From Microbacteriaceae bacterium (lineage in GTDB: Bacteria; Actinomycetota; Actinomycetes; Actinomycetales; Microbacteriaceae): a stretch of 20,763 bases of DNA. How positions within the stretch are numbered: the first letter of the stretch is position 1; every line of letters starts with the position of its first letter. Both the position numbers and the translations under genes were made by a program. The stretch spans positions 1 to 20,763 of the forward strand of contig JAAYAS010000134.1 in the NCBI GenBank assembly GCA_012719255.1, written 5' to 3'. The notes beneath the pieces were generated by a model. It saw only the letters and a list, made by a program, of their open reading frames with translations, was not told where the DNA came from and did no database searches. Positions 1 through 6,571 of this stretch are shown in pieces.

Positions 1-1605
1 CGGCCCGCCGCCCGCCCGATCGCGCCGCTGCCGCTGCCGCTCGCGCTCTGCGCCGCGATCGCCGGCGCGCTGCTGCTGCGCGCGGCGTTCCCCGACCACG
101 GCCTGTGGCCGCTCGCGCCGGTCGGCGTCGCGCTCGTGCTCGCCGGGATGCGCGGCCGCCGCGCCCGCGGCGGCTTCGGCCTCGGGTTCGTCGCCGGCCT
201 CGTGTTCACGCTCGTGCACGTGCAGTGGACGAGCGAGTTCCTCGGCCCGCTGCCGTGGGCGGCGCTGTCGACGCTGATGGCGCTGTGGTGGGCGGCCGGC
301 GGCGCCCTGATGGCGCTCGCCTGGCGCCGTCTCGGCCCCGGCCCCGGCCTCGTGCCGCTCGCGATCGCCGGCCTGTGGACGCTCCGCGAGGGCATCGCCT
401 CGACCTGGCCCTACGGCGGCTTCGCCTGGGGTCGCGTCGCGCAATCGCAATCCGACTCGCCGTGGGTCGAGCTCGTCTCGTGGGTCGGGCCCGCCGGCCT
501 CGGCTTCGCGCTCGTCTGGCTCGCGGCGCTCGCGCTCGAACTCGCCCACGACCGCCGGCGCAGCGCCCTGCGCCGGGCGAGCATCGTGCTCGCCGCGGCG
601 CTCGTGCTCGCGCTCGTGCCGCAGTGGCGCACGCCGACGACCGGCACGACCACCGTGCTCGCCGTGCAGGGCGACACCCCCGGCGCGAGCTACTTCATCC
701 CCTCCGAGCCCGGCGAGATCCTGCTCGCGCACGCCGCGGCGACCGCGCTGCCGCCGACCGTCGCCGCCGGCACCGACCCCGATGCGCCGATCGACCTCGT
801 GCTCTGGCCCGAGGGCTCGGTCGACGTGAGCCCCGCCTGGTCGGCGCAGGCCGCCGCCGTGCTCGACGACGTCGCCGCGGCCGCCGGCGCCCCGGTGCTC
901 GCGAACACCGTGCACGTCGAGGGGGAGTGGGGCGCCGAGGGCACCGAGTACTTCAACACGCAGTTCGTGTGGACCCCCGGGCCCGGGTGGGGCGACCAGT
1001 ACGACAAGGCCCACCCCATCCCGTTCGGCGAGTACGTGCCCGACCGCGAGTTCTACGAGCGCCTCGCGCCCGACCTCATCGGCCTCATCCAGCGCGAGTA
1101 CACGCCCGGCACCCGGCCGAACGCGCTCGGCCTCGGCGGCACCGGCTACGGCGTGTTCATCTGCTACGACATCGTCGACGACGCGCTCGTGCGGCAGGCG
1201 ATCGCCGGCGGCGCCGAGGTGCTGCTCGCGCCGACGAACAACGCCGACTTCGGCCGCACCGACGAGTCGGGCCAGCAGCTCGCGACCGCCCGGCTGCGCG
1301 CCGTCGAGACGAGCCGCGCCGTCGTGCAGGCCTCGACGGTCGGCTGGAGCGCCGCCTACGGGCCCGACGGCGCCGAGCTCGCGGCGATCGACTGGTACGA
1401 GCCCGGGGCGATCCTCGTCACCGTGCCGACCTCCACGGGCAGCACCCCGGCGGTCGCCGCCGGCCGCGCGATCGAGGTCGGGCTCGCCGGACTCGGGCTC
1501 GCGCTCTGCCTCGTCGGCGCGCGCGGCCGCGGCGCGGCGCTCGGAGCGCGCACGACGACGGCCCCGGCAGCCGACGGGCTGCACGGGGCCGCGGAAGGGC
1601 GCTGA
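1..1605 (+). CDS. lnt: Apolipoprotein N-acyltransferase, 5' end cut by window edge
   Basis: The protein transfers an acyl chain to the N-terminal cysteine of membrane lipoproteins, the last step of lipoprotein maturation. The frame is open from base 1, so the start lies outside. About 180 visible residues form hydrophobic membrane segments, followed by a carbon-nitrogen hydrolase domain. The three catalytic residues are visible: Glu271 in LWPEGS, Lys336 in DKAHPIPFGEY and Cys388 in FICYD (numbered from base 1). Their spacing matches the E. coli enzyme (267/335/387), so only a few N-terminal residues are probably missing. A last membrane helix (about residues 485-505) precedes a basic tail. 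The gene converges on rbpA; in Mycobacterium tuberculosis an Lnt-domain protein (Ppm1) is likewise next to rbpA. The lipoprotein encoded at 4933-5787 would be a substrate. Confidence 0.95.
   Translation, partial: RPAARPIAPLPLPLALCAAIAGALLLRAAFPDHGLWPLAPVGVALVLAGMRGRRARGGFGLGFVAGLVFTLVHVQWTSEFLGPLPWAALSTLMALWWAAGGALMALAWRRLGPGPGLVPLAIAGLWTLREGIASTWPYGGFAWGRVAQSQSDSPWVELVSWVGPAGLGFALVWLAALALELAHDRRRSALRRASIVLAAALVLALVPQWRTPTTGTTTVLAVQGDTPGASYFIPSEPGEILLAHAAATALPPTVAAGTDPDAPIDLVLWPEGSVDVSPAWSAQAAAVLDDVAAAAGAPVLANTVHVEGEWGAEGTEYFNTQFVWTPGPGWGDQYDKAHPIPFGEYVPDREFYERLAPDLIGLIQREYTPGTRPNALGLGGTGYGVFICYDIVDDALVRQAIAGGAEVLLAPTNNADFGRTDESGQQLATARLRAVETSRAVVQASTVGWSAAYGPDGAELAAIDWYEPGAILVTVPTSTGSTPAVAAGRAIEVGLAGLGLALCLVGARGRGAALGARTTTAPAADGLHGAAEGR
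1560..1590 (+). terminator. Stem-loop inside the 3' end of lnt
   Basis: GGCCCC (1560-1565) pairs with GGGGCC (1585-1590), and inside it GCAGCC (1567-1572) pairs with GGCTGC (1577-1582). This strong hairpin lies within the last 15 codons of lnt. It could contribute to termination between the convergent lnt and rbpA genes. No T tract follows, so the role is inferred. Confidence 0.35.
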
Positions 1606-1613
1606 GGGGCGGA

Positions 1614-1631
1614 CGGCGCGGTTCGGCGCCG
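1614..1631. terminator. Short hairpin between convergent lnt and rbpA
   Basis: CGGCGC (1614-1619) and GCGCCG (1626-1631) form a 6-bp stem with loop GGTTCG. It lies in the 36-bp gap between the lnt stop and the rbpA stop, so it could serve either gene. Confidence 0.4.
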
Positions 1632-1641
1632 CCGGCCCCGG

Positions 1642-2154
1642 CTACTTCTTCTTGCTCTTCGCCGCCTCGGCGGCGGCCTTCTTCTTCTCGGCGGCGGTCT
1701 GCGCGCGCGGCCGGTCGGCGAGGTCGATCGGCTCGGGCTCGGGATCGTCGGCCCGGCCGGTGGTCTGCGGCGGGCCGGCGGTCGGCTCGCGCGACTCGGC
1801 CGACTTCGTGCCGCGGCGCTCCCGCAGCCAGTCGAGGCGCACCTGCAGGACCTCCTCGAGATCCTCCTTGGTGCGCCGCTCGAGCAGCATGTCCCAGTGG
1901 GTGCGCTGCGGCTTCTGCGCCGGCGGCTCGTAGGGCACGAGGTCGCCGTCCTCGTCGAGGAGGCGGCCCTCCTCGCCGGTCTTCGGCGAGTCCCACACCT
2001 CGGGCGCCTCGGCGTCGGCGGCGAACGTGACGATGAACCGCTCGCCGCGGTCGGTCTGGTACGTGCGCAGCTGGTGGTCGACGAGCACGACGCCCTCGTC
2101 GCTCTGCAGGCTCTGCGCTCCCAGGCGCATGCCGCGGAGGCTTCGATCTGCCAT
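1642..2154 (-). CDS. rbpA: RNA polymerase-binding protein RbpA
   Basis: RbpA binds the actinobacterial RNA polymerase holoenzyme and stabilises the open complex through contact with the principal sigma factor. The N-terminus (MADRSLRGMRLG, then a VTFAADAE core) is the family signature. HWDMLLERR followed by an LDWLRERRG helix (about residues 82-114) is the sigma-interaction domain. The ATG at 2154 is chosen because the family begins at MADRS and AAGGGAG (2163-2169) is a good ribosome binding site; the longer frame upstream is low-complexity Arg-rich sequence. At 170 aa it is longer than typical members (about 110-125 aa): a tail of some 55 residues ends in KSKKK. It has no cysteine at all, so the zinc ligands of the Streptomyces protein are absent. 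A SigR-type promoter lies upstream at 2265-2291. Confidence 0.95.
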   Translation of the reverse strand: MADRSLRGMRLGAQSLQSDEGVVLVDHQLRTYQTDRGERFIVTFAADAEAPEVWDSPKTGEEGRLLDEDGDLVPYEPPAQKPQRTHWDMLLERRTKEDLEEVLQVRLDWLRERRGTKSAESREPTAGPPQTTGRADDPEPEPIDLADRPRAQTAAEKKKAAAEAAKSKKK

Positions 2155-2264
2155 CGCAGTGTCTCCCTTCGATCGTGCGGCGTCGCGGCGCGGGAACGGA
2201 ATCGCGCGGCGCGCCGCGGCCCGCCGGGTTTCGGGCGGGCGACGACAAGTCATGTCTACCGGTC

Positions 2265-2291
2265 AACGCTGGGCGTACCCTTGCCATTCCC
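2265..2291 (-). promoter_or_regulatory. SigR/SigH-type (disulfide stress) promoter of rbpA
   Basis: Read on the minus strand, GGGAAT (2291-2286) is followed by exactly 18 bases and then GTT (2267-2265). This is the consensus of actinobacterial SigR (SigH in mycobacteria), GGAAT-N18-GTT. Transcription would start near 2257, giving a leader of about 100 nt before the rbpA ATG at 2154. In Streptomyces, rbpA is known to be a SigR target, so the location fits. Confidence 0.75.
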
Positions 2292-2331
2292 CGCGCGACC
2301 GTCGCGGGCGTGCGGTACGGCGGCGACCGGG

Positions 2332-2360
2332 CGCCGGCGGGAGGCCCGCGGAGGCCGGCG
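2332..2360 (-). terminator. Hairpin after the glycerophosphodiesterase gene
   Basis: CGCCGGC (2332-2338) pairs with GCCGGCG (2354-2360), a 7-bp stem one base beyond the stop codon at 2362-2364. It is a candidate factor-assisted terminator separating this gene from the rbpA promoter. Confidence 0.4.
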
Positions 2361-2361
2361 G

Positions 2362-3096
2362 TCAGTCGAGCTCGACGGCCCGATCGACCCGGTCGGTGAC
2401 GATGCCGTCGACGCCGAGGCCGACGAGCCGGCGCATCTCGACCGGGTCGTTGATCGTCCACACGTGCACCTCGCGCACGTGCCGGCGGTAGGCGGCGATG
2501 CGCCGCGGGGTGACGAGGTCGAGCCGGCCGAAGCGGGGCGGGATCTGCACCGCGTCGATGCCCTCGAGGGCCCGCTTCAGCGCCCGCTCGTTGCGCCGCG
2601 CGTCGGCGATCACCGCGCGCACCACCGTGCGCGTCGAGGCGCCGTGGTAGGCCTCGGGCAGCCGCTCGCGCAGCGCCCGGGCGCTGCGCTCCTCGAACGA
2701 GGTGACGAGCACGCGCCGGCAGGCGTCGACCCACTCGATCGCATCGGCGACCGGCTCGACCGCCCGCGGATCCTTCACGTCGATGTTGAACCGGGCGCCC
2801 GGCAGCGCCCACAGCGCCTCGGCGACCGTCGAGATGCCGTGCCCGCCGATCTCGCGCTCCTGCAGCTCGGCGAGCGTGAGCCGGTCGATGCGGTGGCGCG
2901 AGCCGTCCCAGCGCTCGAGCGTCGGGTCGTGCCAGAGCACCGCGACCCCGTCGGCGGTGACGTGCGCATCGGTCTCGATGTGCCGAACCCCGAGCGCCAT
3001 CGCCGCCTCGAACGCGGCGATGGTGTTCTCCGGCGCCTCGGCCGCGTAGCCCCGGTGCGCGAGCAGCCGGGGCAGAGCGGGATCGAAATAGGTCAC
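2362..3096 (-). CDS. Glycerophosphodiester phosphodiesterase (GDPD family)
   Basis: This is a 244-aa GDPD-family TIM barrel that should hydrolyse glycerophosphodiesters to glycerol 3-phosphate and an alcohol. The N-terminal signature is intact: LLAHRG (His14, Arg15), ENT (Glu23), ETDAHVTADG (Glu41, Asp43) and HDPTL (His56). Later barrel motifs include FNIDVKD, VQIP, VHVWTIND and GVDGIVTDR. No signal peptide is seen, so it is probably cytoplasmic. The GTG at 3096 is chosen because the protein begins right at the barrel. A longer open frame upstream (to 3591) is antisense to the SDR gene and was ignored. GGAG lies only 2 nt before the GTG, too close for a normal ribosome site, and CAGACT sits 6 nt upstream, so a leaderless message is plausible. 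Actual substrate unknown. Confidence 0.9.
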   Translation of the reverse strand: MTYFDPALPRLLAHRGYAAEAPENTIAAFEAAMALGVRHIETDAHVTADGVAVLWHDPTLERWDGSRHRIDRLTLAELQEREIGGHGISTVAEALWALPGARFNIDVKDPRAVEPVADAIEWVDACRRVLVTSFEERSARALRERLPEAYHGASTRTVVRAVIADARRNERALKRALEGIDAVQIPPRFGRLDLVTPRRIAAYRRHVREVHVWTINDPVEMRRLVGLGVDGIVTDRVDRAVELD

Positions 3097-3102
3097 GGCT
3101 CC

Positions 3103-3108
3103 AGTCTG
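3103..3108 (-). promoter_or_regulatory. Possible -10 box for a leaderless GDPD message
   Basis: CAGACT on the minus strand ends 6 nt before the GTG at 3096. It resembles the TAGACT boxes of other genes here but lacks the first T, so it is weak. Confidence 0.3.
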
Positions 3109-3131
3109 CCGTGGAACCGCGCGGCTGTCGC

Positions 3132-3137
3132 TAGACT
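3132..3137 (+). promoter_or_regulatory. -10 box TAGACT of a leaderless SDR message
   Basis: TAGACT (TANNNT consensus) is followed by 7 nt and the ATG at 3145. Initiation would then fall on or next to the start codon. No Shine-Dalgarno sequence precedes the ATG, which agrees with a leaderless mRNA. Confidence 0.65.
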
Positions 3138-3144
3138 CGCGCGT

Positions 3145-3921
3145 ATGGCTGCAGCAACCCAGAATCCGCTCGCTCCCGGCTCGCTCGAGGGCAAGCGCGT
3201 CCTCGTCACCGGCTCCTCGCGGGGCGTCGGCGCCGACACCGTCCGCTACTTCGCCGGCGCGGGCGCCTCGGTCGTCGTGAACTACCGCAACAAGGCCGCG
3301 CGCGCCGAGAAGCTCGTCGCCGAGATCGAGGCCGAGGGCGGCACCGCGATCGCCGTCGGCGCCGACCTCACCGACGCCGACTCGGTCGCCGCGATGCTCG
3401 CCGAGATCGAGTCGGCCTACGGCGGCCTCGACGTGCTCGTGCTCAACGCCTCCGGCGGCATGGAGGCGAACATGGGCGAGGACTACGCGCTGCGCCTCAA
3501 CCGCGACGCCCAGGTCGCGATGCTCGAGGCCGCGCTGCCGCTCATGGCGCCCGGCTCGCGCGTCGTGTTCGTCACCAGCCACCAGGCCCACTTCATCCGC
3601 ACCACGCCGACGATGGAGGCGTACGCCCCGGTCGCCGAGTCGAAGCGCGCCGGTGAGGACGCGCTGCGCGAGCGCATCCCCGAGCTCGACGAGCGCGGCA
3701 TCGGCTTCGTCGTCGTCTCGGGCGACATGATCGAGGGCACGATCACCGCGACGCTGCTCAACCGCCTCGAGCCGGGCGCGATCGAGACCCGCCGCGCCGA
3801 GGCCGGCAAGCTCTACAACGTCGCCGAGTTCGCCGCCGAGGTCGCCCTCGCCGCGGTCGAGCCGGTTCCCGCCGACAGCACCCGCCTCGTCGGCGACACC
3901 TCGAGCTTCACCGCCGAGTAG
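3145..3921 (+). CDS. Short-chain dehydrogenase/reductase (SDR) family oxidoreductase
   Basis: A 258-aa Rossmann-fold NAD(P)(H)-dependent oxidoreductase of unknown substrate. The cofactor loop TGSSRGVG is at residues 22-29 and NYRNKAAR follows beta-2, where basic residues favour NADP(H). NASG (101-104) is the NNAG-type motif and Ser145 (FVTSHQAHF) fits the catalytic serine. The usual YxxxK is not present as such: the nearest candidates are Tyr160 and Lys167 in YAPVAESKRAGED, with six residues between them. I recall similar YxPVAxSKRAGE sequences in actinobacterial SDR proteins, so this may be a subfamily feature rather than damage. The start is fixed by the leaderless -10 box at 3132-3137. It is divergent from the GDPD gene with a 48-bp gap, and a 16-bp terminator follows. 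Confidence 0.9.
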   Translation: MAAATQNPLAPGSLEGKRVLVTGSSRGVGADTVRYFAGAGASVVVNYRNKAARAEKLVAEIEAEGGTAIAVGADLTDADSVAAMLAEIESAYGGLDVLVLNASGGMEANMGEDYALRLNRDAQVAMLEAALPLMAPGSRVVFVTSHQAHFIRTTPTMEAYAPVAESKRAGEDALRERIPELDERGIGFVVVSGDMIEGTITATLLNRLEPGAIETRRAEAGKLYNVAEFAAEVALAAVEPVPADSTRLVGDTSSFTAE

Positions 3922-3926
3922 CCGCG

Positions 3927-3972
3927 CGCGGCAGCGGGCCCGGGCCGATCGCGGCGCGGGCCCGCTGCCGCG
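3927..3972. terminator. Bidirectional 16-bp hairpin terminator
   Basis: The arms 3927-3942 and 3957-3972 are perfectly complementary (16 bp) around a 14-nt loop, followed on the plus strand by TTT. It begins five bases after the SDR stop and also faces the end of the convergent gene at 4037-4504. Confidence 0.8.
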
Positions 3973-4001
3973 TTTCCGGGACCCCCGCGGCGCGCGTTGG
4001 C

Positions 4002-4063
4002 GCGCTCAGCACCGGCCGAGGCGAGCGCGGATGCGCTCAGGACCCGCCGAGGCGAGCGCGGAT
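4002..4063. repeat. 31-nt imperfect tandem duplication over the 3' end of the START-like gene
   Basis: Two adjacent 31-nt units (4002-4032 and 4033-4063) share GCGCTCAG and GCCGAGGCGAGCGCGGAT and differ at only a few central bases. The second unit contains the stop codon and last codons of the minus-strand gene at 4037-4504; the first lies just beyond the stop. It looks like a local slippage duplication of the gene end. Confidence 0.75.
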
Positions 4064-4504
4064 CCGCTCGACGTTCCGCCGCTCGGCGAGGTGGTCGTCG
4101 AGGGCGCCGAGCACCTCCCGCCAGCCGTCGCGGCATTCGGCGGCGACGAGCTCGGCGTAGTGGCCGCTCGGCAGACCCGACTCGACGACCCGCACCTTCG
4201 TGCGGCCCTTCGCGCGGGTCACCGTGATCGTCACCGTCGACTCGAAGCCGCGCGGCGTCGACTCGATCGCGAGCACGATCTCGTGCCCGGCGTCGAGCTC
4301 GGCGACGCGACCGCGCGCCGTGCGCGGCCGCTTCTTCTTCGGCCGGGGCGTGATCACGCCCGCGCGGCCGCCGCGCTTCGCCGCGAGCTCGAGCGAGGGC
4401 CACCACTCGGCGGTGCAGCGCTCGTCGGTGAGCGCCGCCCACACGATGTCGGTCGGGGCGTCGAAGCGCACCGAGATGTCGAGCGTCGGGGTGTACGAGT
4501 TCAT
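4037..4504 (-). CDS. SRPBCC (START/AHSA1-like) ligand-binding domain protein
   Basis: A 155-aa protein with the pattern of the helix-grip SRPBCC superfamily. It starts with DISVRFDAPTDIVWAALTD, the usual first strand and helix, then an EWWPS turn, a GRVAELDAGHEI strand pair, an FESTVTITV strand, and a long C-terminal helix (DGWREVLGALDDHLAERR) closing the pocket. Such proteins bind hydrophobic ligands or act in stress and metabolism; nothing here fixes the ligand. The basic stretch at about residues 54-65 (RPKKKRPRTARGR) is unusual and could contact nucleic acid or phospholipid. No convincing Shine-Dalgarno or -10 box is visible before the ATG at 4504. The 3' end is partly duplicated downstream. 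The gene is convergent with the SDR gene. Confidence 0.8.
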   Translation of the reverse strand: MNSYTPTLDISVRFDAPTDIVWAALTDERCTAEWWPSLELAAKRGGRAGVITPRPKKKRPRTARGRVAELDAGHEIVLAIESTPRGFESTVTITVTRAKGRTKVRVVESGLPSGHYAELVAAECRDGWREVLGALDDHLAERRNVERIRARLGGS

Positions 4505-4558
4505 CGGCGTTGGGGTGGAGCGGTCGACGGGAAGGGGCAGGGCGCGGCGGGAACGCGA

Positions 4559-4586
4559 ACGCCCCCGGCACGAGGACCGGGGGCGT
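4559..4586 (-). terminator. 10-bp hairpin terminator of the small membrane protein gene
   Basis: ACGCCCCCGG (4559-4568) and CCGGGGGCGT (4577-4586) form a perfect stem with loop CACGAGGA, about 18 nt after the minus-strand stop codon at 4604-4606. Confidence 0.7.
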
Positions 4587-4603
4587 CGCGATGCGGTCGT
4601 CCG

Positions 4604-4783
4604 CTACTTGCGGCTGTGGCCGGTGATCTGCCACGGGATGAAGAACGCGAGGCAGTTCAGCAGGATGCCGGCGCTGAACAGCAGGATGCTCATCATGTTG
4701 TCGTCCATGCGGAACGCCAGCGGGTAGCAGACGATGCCGAGGGCGAAGACGATGAAGCAGCCGATGGCGATGAGCACGTTCAC
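4604..4783 (-). CDS. Small two-helix membrane protein, 59 aa, unknown function
   Basis: The reading frame begins at GTG 4783 and ends with TAG at 4604-4606. The protein has two hydrophobic stretches, about residues 2-23 (NVLIAIGCFIVFALGIVCY) and 31-51 (MSILLFSAGILLNCLAFFIP), joined by a short charged turn (FRMDDN), and a basic tail GHSRK. This predicts a helical hairpin with both ends on the same side of the cytoplasmic membrane. GGGAG lies 8 nt before the GTG, a good ribosome site. An ATG in that gap opens only a three-codon frame, so GTG is the start. A terminator follows directly, so it is probably a single-gene unit. I do not recognise the family. Confidence 0.75.
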   Translation of the reverse strand: MNVLIAIGCFIVFALGIVCYPLAFRMDDNMMSILLFSAGILLNCLAFFIPWQITGHSRK

Positions 4784-4884
4784 AGGGGCATCTCCCGATC
4801 TGAGTAGGTCGTTGCCGCGCTCGAAGCGGAGCGCGTCTCACAGCATCCTAGAGGATTCCCGGAGCGGATTCGCATCCGGACCGG

Positions 4885-4922
4885 CGGTGCGGCGCGGGGA
4901 CGCTGCCTCCCGCGCCGCACCG
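4885..4922 (-). terminator. 14-bp hairpin terminator of the ABC importer operon
   Basis: CGGTGCGGCGCGGG (4885-4898) pairs perfectly with CCCGCGCCGCACCG (4909-4922) around a 10-nt loop. It lies 10 nt after the minus-strand stop of the solute-binding protein gene. Confidence 0.75.
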
Positions 4923-4932
4923 GGGGAGCGGA

Positions 4933-5787
4933 CTAGCTGAAGCGCGGCTCGCCGACGTCGGCGAGCGACGGGTCGAGCTCCCACTTCTCGAGCAGCTCGA
5001 CCATGCCGCCGTCCTCGTGGAGGCCCTGGACGTAGGCGTCGAAGGCCGCGACGAGCTCGTCCTTGCCCTTCTGGAACGGGAAGCTCGTCTGGGCGGGCAG
5101 CACCGAGGCCTCGACGCGCTCGTCGGGCTCGAGGCTCGAGATCTCCATGCCGTCGTACATGAGGGCCGCCGAGGCGACGTCGAAGGCGACGTCGACGCGG
5201 CCGTTCTTCAGGTCCTCGGCGAGCAGGGTCGGCTCGGGGTAGGTCTTCACCTGGCCGGGGAAGCGCGCCTCGAGGTCGGCGACGAAGATGTAGCCCTGCA
5301 CGACGCCGACGTTGAGGCCCTCGAGCTCGTCGAAGGTGCTGTACTCCTGCGGGGCGGCGGCGATGAGGCCGTCGAGGTAGAGCGGGTGGCCCATCGTCAC
5401 CTCCTGGTTGCGCGCCTCGGTGCGGTACCAGCCGCCGAGCGAGACGTCGACGCGGCCCTGCTGCACCGAGGTGACGGCGGCGGTGGCGCCGACGTTCACC
5501 GGCTCGACGGTGAGGCACTCGGCCTCCGCGAAGCCGTTGATGATGTCGGCGTCGAGGCCCTCGTAGCCGTCGGGGCCCGAGGGCATCACGAGCGGCGGCA
5601 TGTCGGAGATGCCGACCTTGAGCACGCCGTCGGCCATCGTGGGGAGGTTCTCGTGGGCGGGGGTGCAGTCCTCGGCCGGGCCGGCGGCGGCGCCGCCGTC
5701 GCCGCCGGCGGCGCAGCCGGTGAGGAGGAGGGCGGCCGCGGCGGCCATGGCGCCGAGGCCGAGGAGGTTGCGCTTGCGCTTCGTCAT
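4933..5787 (-). CDS. Family 3 solute-binding lipoprotein of an ABC importer
   Basis: A 284-aa extracytoplasmic receptor for the importer encoded upstream. A basic N-terminus and hydrophobic helix end in the lipobox LLTGC (Cys25), where a diacylglycerol anchor would be attached, then a Gly/Ala linker. The mature part has family 3 (polar amino acid type) features: LKVGISDMPPLV, then GYEGLDADIINGFAEA, and a DVSLGGWYRTEAR motif in place of the usual TxER, whose Arg normally holds the ligand carboxylate. The second lobe has LNVGVVQGYIFVADL and NGRVDVAFDVASAALMY. AAGGAAAT before ATG 5787 is a good ribosome site. It is the last gene of the operon, 63 nt after the permease stop. The ligand is unknown; the locus hints at an aromatic carboxylate, but an amino acid is the family default. 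Confidence 0.93.
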   Translation of the reverse strand: MTKRKRNLLGLGAMAAAAALLLTGCAAGGDGGAAAGPAEDCTPAHENLPTMADGVLKVGISDMPPLVMPSGPDGYEGLDADIINGFAEAECLTVEPVNVGATAAVTSVQQGRVDVSLGGWYRTEARNQEVTMGHPLYLDGLIAAAPQEYSTFDELEGLNVGVVQGYIFVADLEARFPGQVKTYPEPTLLAEDLKNGRVDVAFDVASAALMYDGMEISSLEPDERVEASVLPAQTSFPFQKGKDELVAAFDAYVQGLHEDGGMVELLEKWELDPSLADVGEPRFS

Positions 5788-5820
5788 GGGGATTTCCTTA
5801 CTTCGTCGTAGGGGATGGAT

Positions 5821-5840
5821 GGGATGGGGGATGGGTCGGG
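5821..5840 (+). repeat. G-quadruplex-type motif between permease and binding-protein genes
   Basis: The plus strand reads GGG-AT-GGGGG-AT-GGG-TC-GGG, four G tracts with 2-nt loops, the core of a GGATGG-like repetitive stretch (5811-5844). It is on the template strand of the operon, so the mRNA is C-rich here. It sits in the 63-nt gap before the receptor gene. Confidence 0.6.
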
Positions 5841-5850
5841 ATGGCCGCGA

Positions 5851-6570
5851 TCAGCGGCGGGTCACCGGCACGGCCGTCGTCGACGGCACGACCGAGGTGT
5901 GCGGCTTCGCCTTGCGCCGGCGGCCGCGCTTGGCCGGGTCGGCGGTGAAGTGCTGCGAGGCGTAGCTGAGCGGCAGCGTGACGATGAGGTAGAGCACCGC
6001 GGCGAGCGTGAGCGCCGAGAGGTACTGGAACGTCTGCGTGCCGATCGAGTACGCCTGCGAGAGCACCTCGGGCAGGGCGATCTGGTAGGCGAGGGCGGTG
6101 GCCTGGAACATCTGGATGGCGAGGCCGATCAGCGAGGGCAGCGCGATGCGCAGGCCCTGCGGGATGACGACGTCGCGCATCGTGTCGAACGCGTTGAGGC
6201 CGAGCGCCTTCGCCGCCTCGCGCTCGCCGCGGGGCACCGCCTCGAAGCCGGCGCGGAACAGCTCGCTCGAGTACGCGGCGGTCGTCAGCGCGATGCCGAC
6301 GCAGGCCGCGACGAAGCTCGTGAGGTTGAGGCCGAACTGCGCGACGCCGTAGTAGACGAGGTAGAGGAACACGAGCGCGGGGATGCCGCGGCCGAACTCC
6401 ACGACGACGACCGAGAGCCAGCGCACCGCGCGGGTCTTCACGGAGGCGCCGATGCCGAGCAGCGCCCCGAGGGGCAGGCCGACGATGAGCGCGATGATCG
6501 TGACGCCGAGGGCCGTGAGCAGGCCCTGGAACATCTGCGGGAGCCAGGTGAGCCAGTCGGAGAAGAACAT
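5851..6570 (-). CDS. ABC importer permease (HisM/GlnP family), second subunit
   Basis: A 239-aa inner-membrane permease of the polar amino acid family. Hydrophobic segments alternate with the family pattern FGRGIPALVFLYLVYYG and the cytoplasmic EAA loop EREAAKALGLNAFDTMRDVVIPQ, which docks on the ATPase. FQATALAYQIALPEVL after it is also typical. A basic C-terminal tail of about 30 residues (PAKRGRRRKAKP and onward) is longer than usual. The ATG at 6570 follows the stop of the first permease (6572-6574) by one base (TGACATG), so translation is probably coupled. It forms a heterodimeric channel with the product of 6572-7210. Confidence 0.94.
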   Translation of the reverse strand: MFFSDWLTWLPQMFQGLLTALGVTIIALIVGLPLGALLGIGASVKTRAVRWLSVVVVEFGRGIPALVFLYLVYYGVAQFGLNLTSFVAACVGIALTTAAYSSELFRAGFEAVPRGEREAAKALGLNAFDTMRDVVIPQGLRIALPSLIGLAIQMFQATALAYQIALPEVLSQAYSIGTQTFQYLSALTLAAVLYLIVTLPLSYASQHFTADPAKRGRRRKAKPHTSVVPSTTAVPVTRR

Positions 6571-6571
6571 G

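Noticed and set aside
3097..3591. Upstream extension of the GDPD frame on the minus strand
   Set aside because: It would overlap the SDR gene on the other strand, and the family begins at the LLAHRG region; the GTG at 3096 is sufficient.
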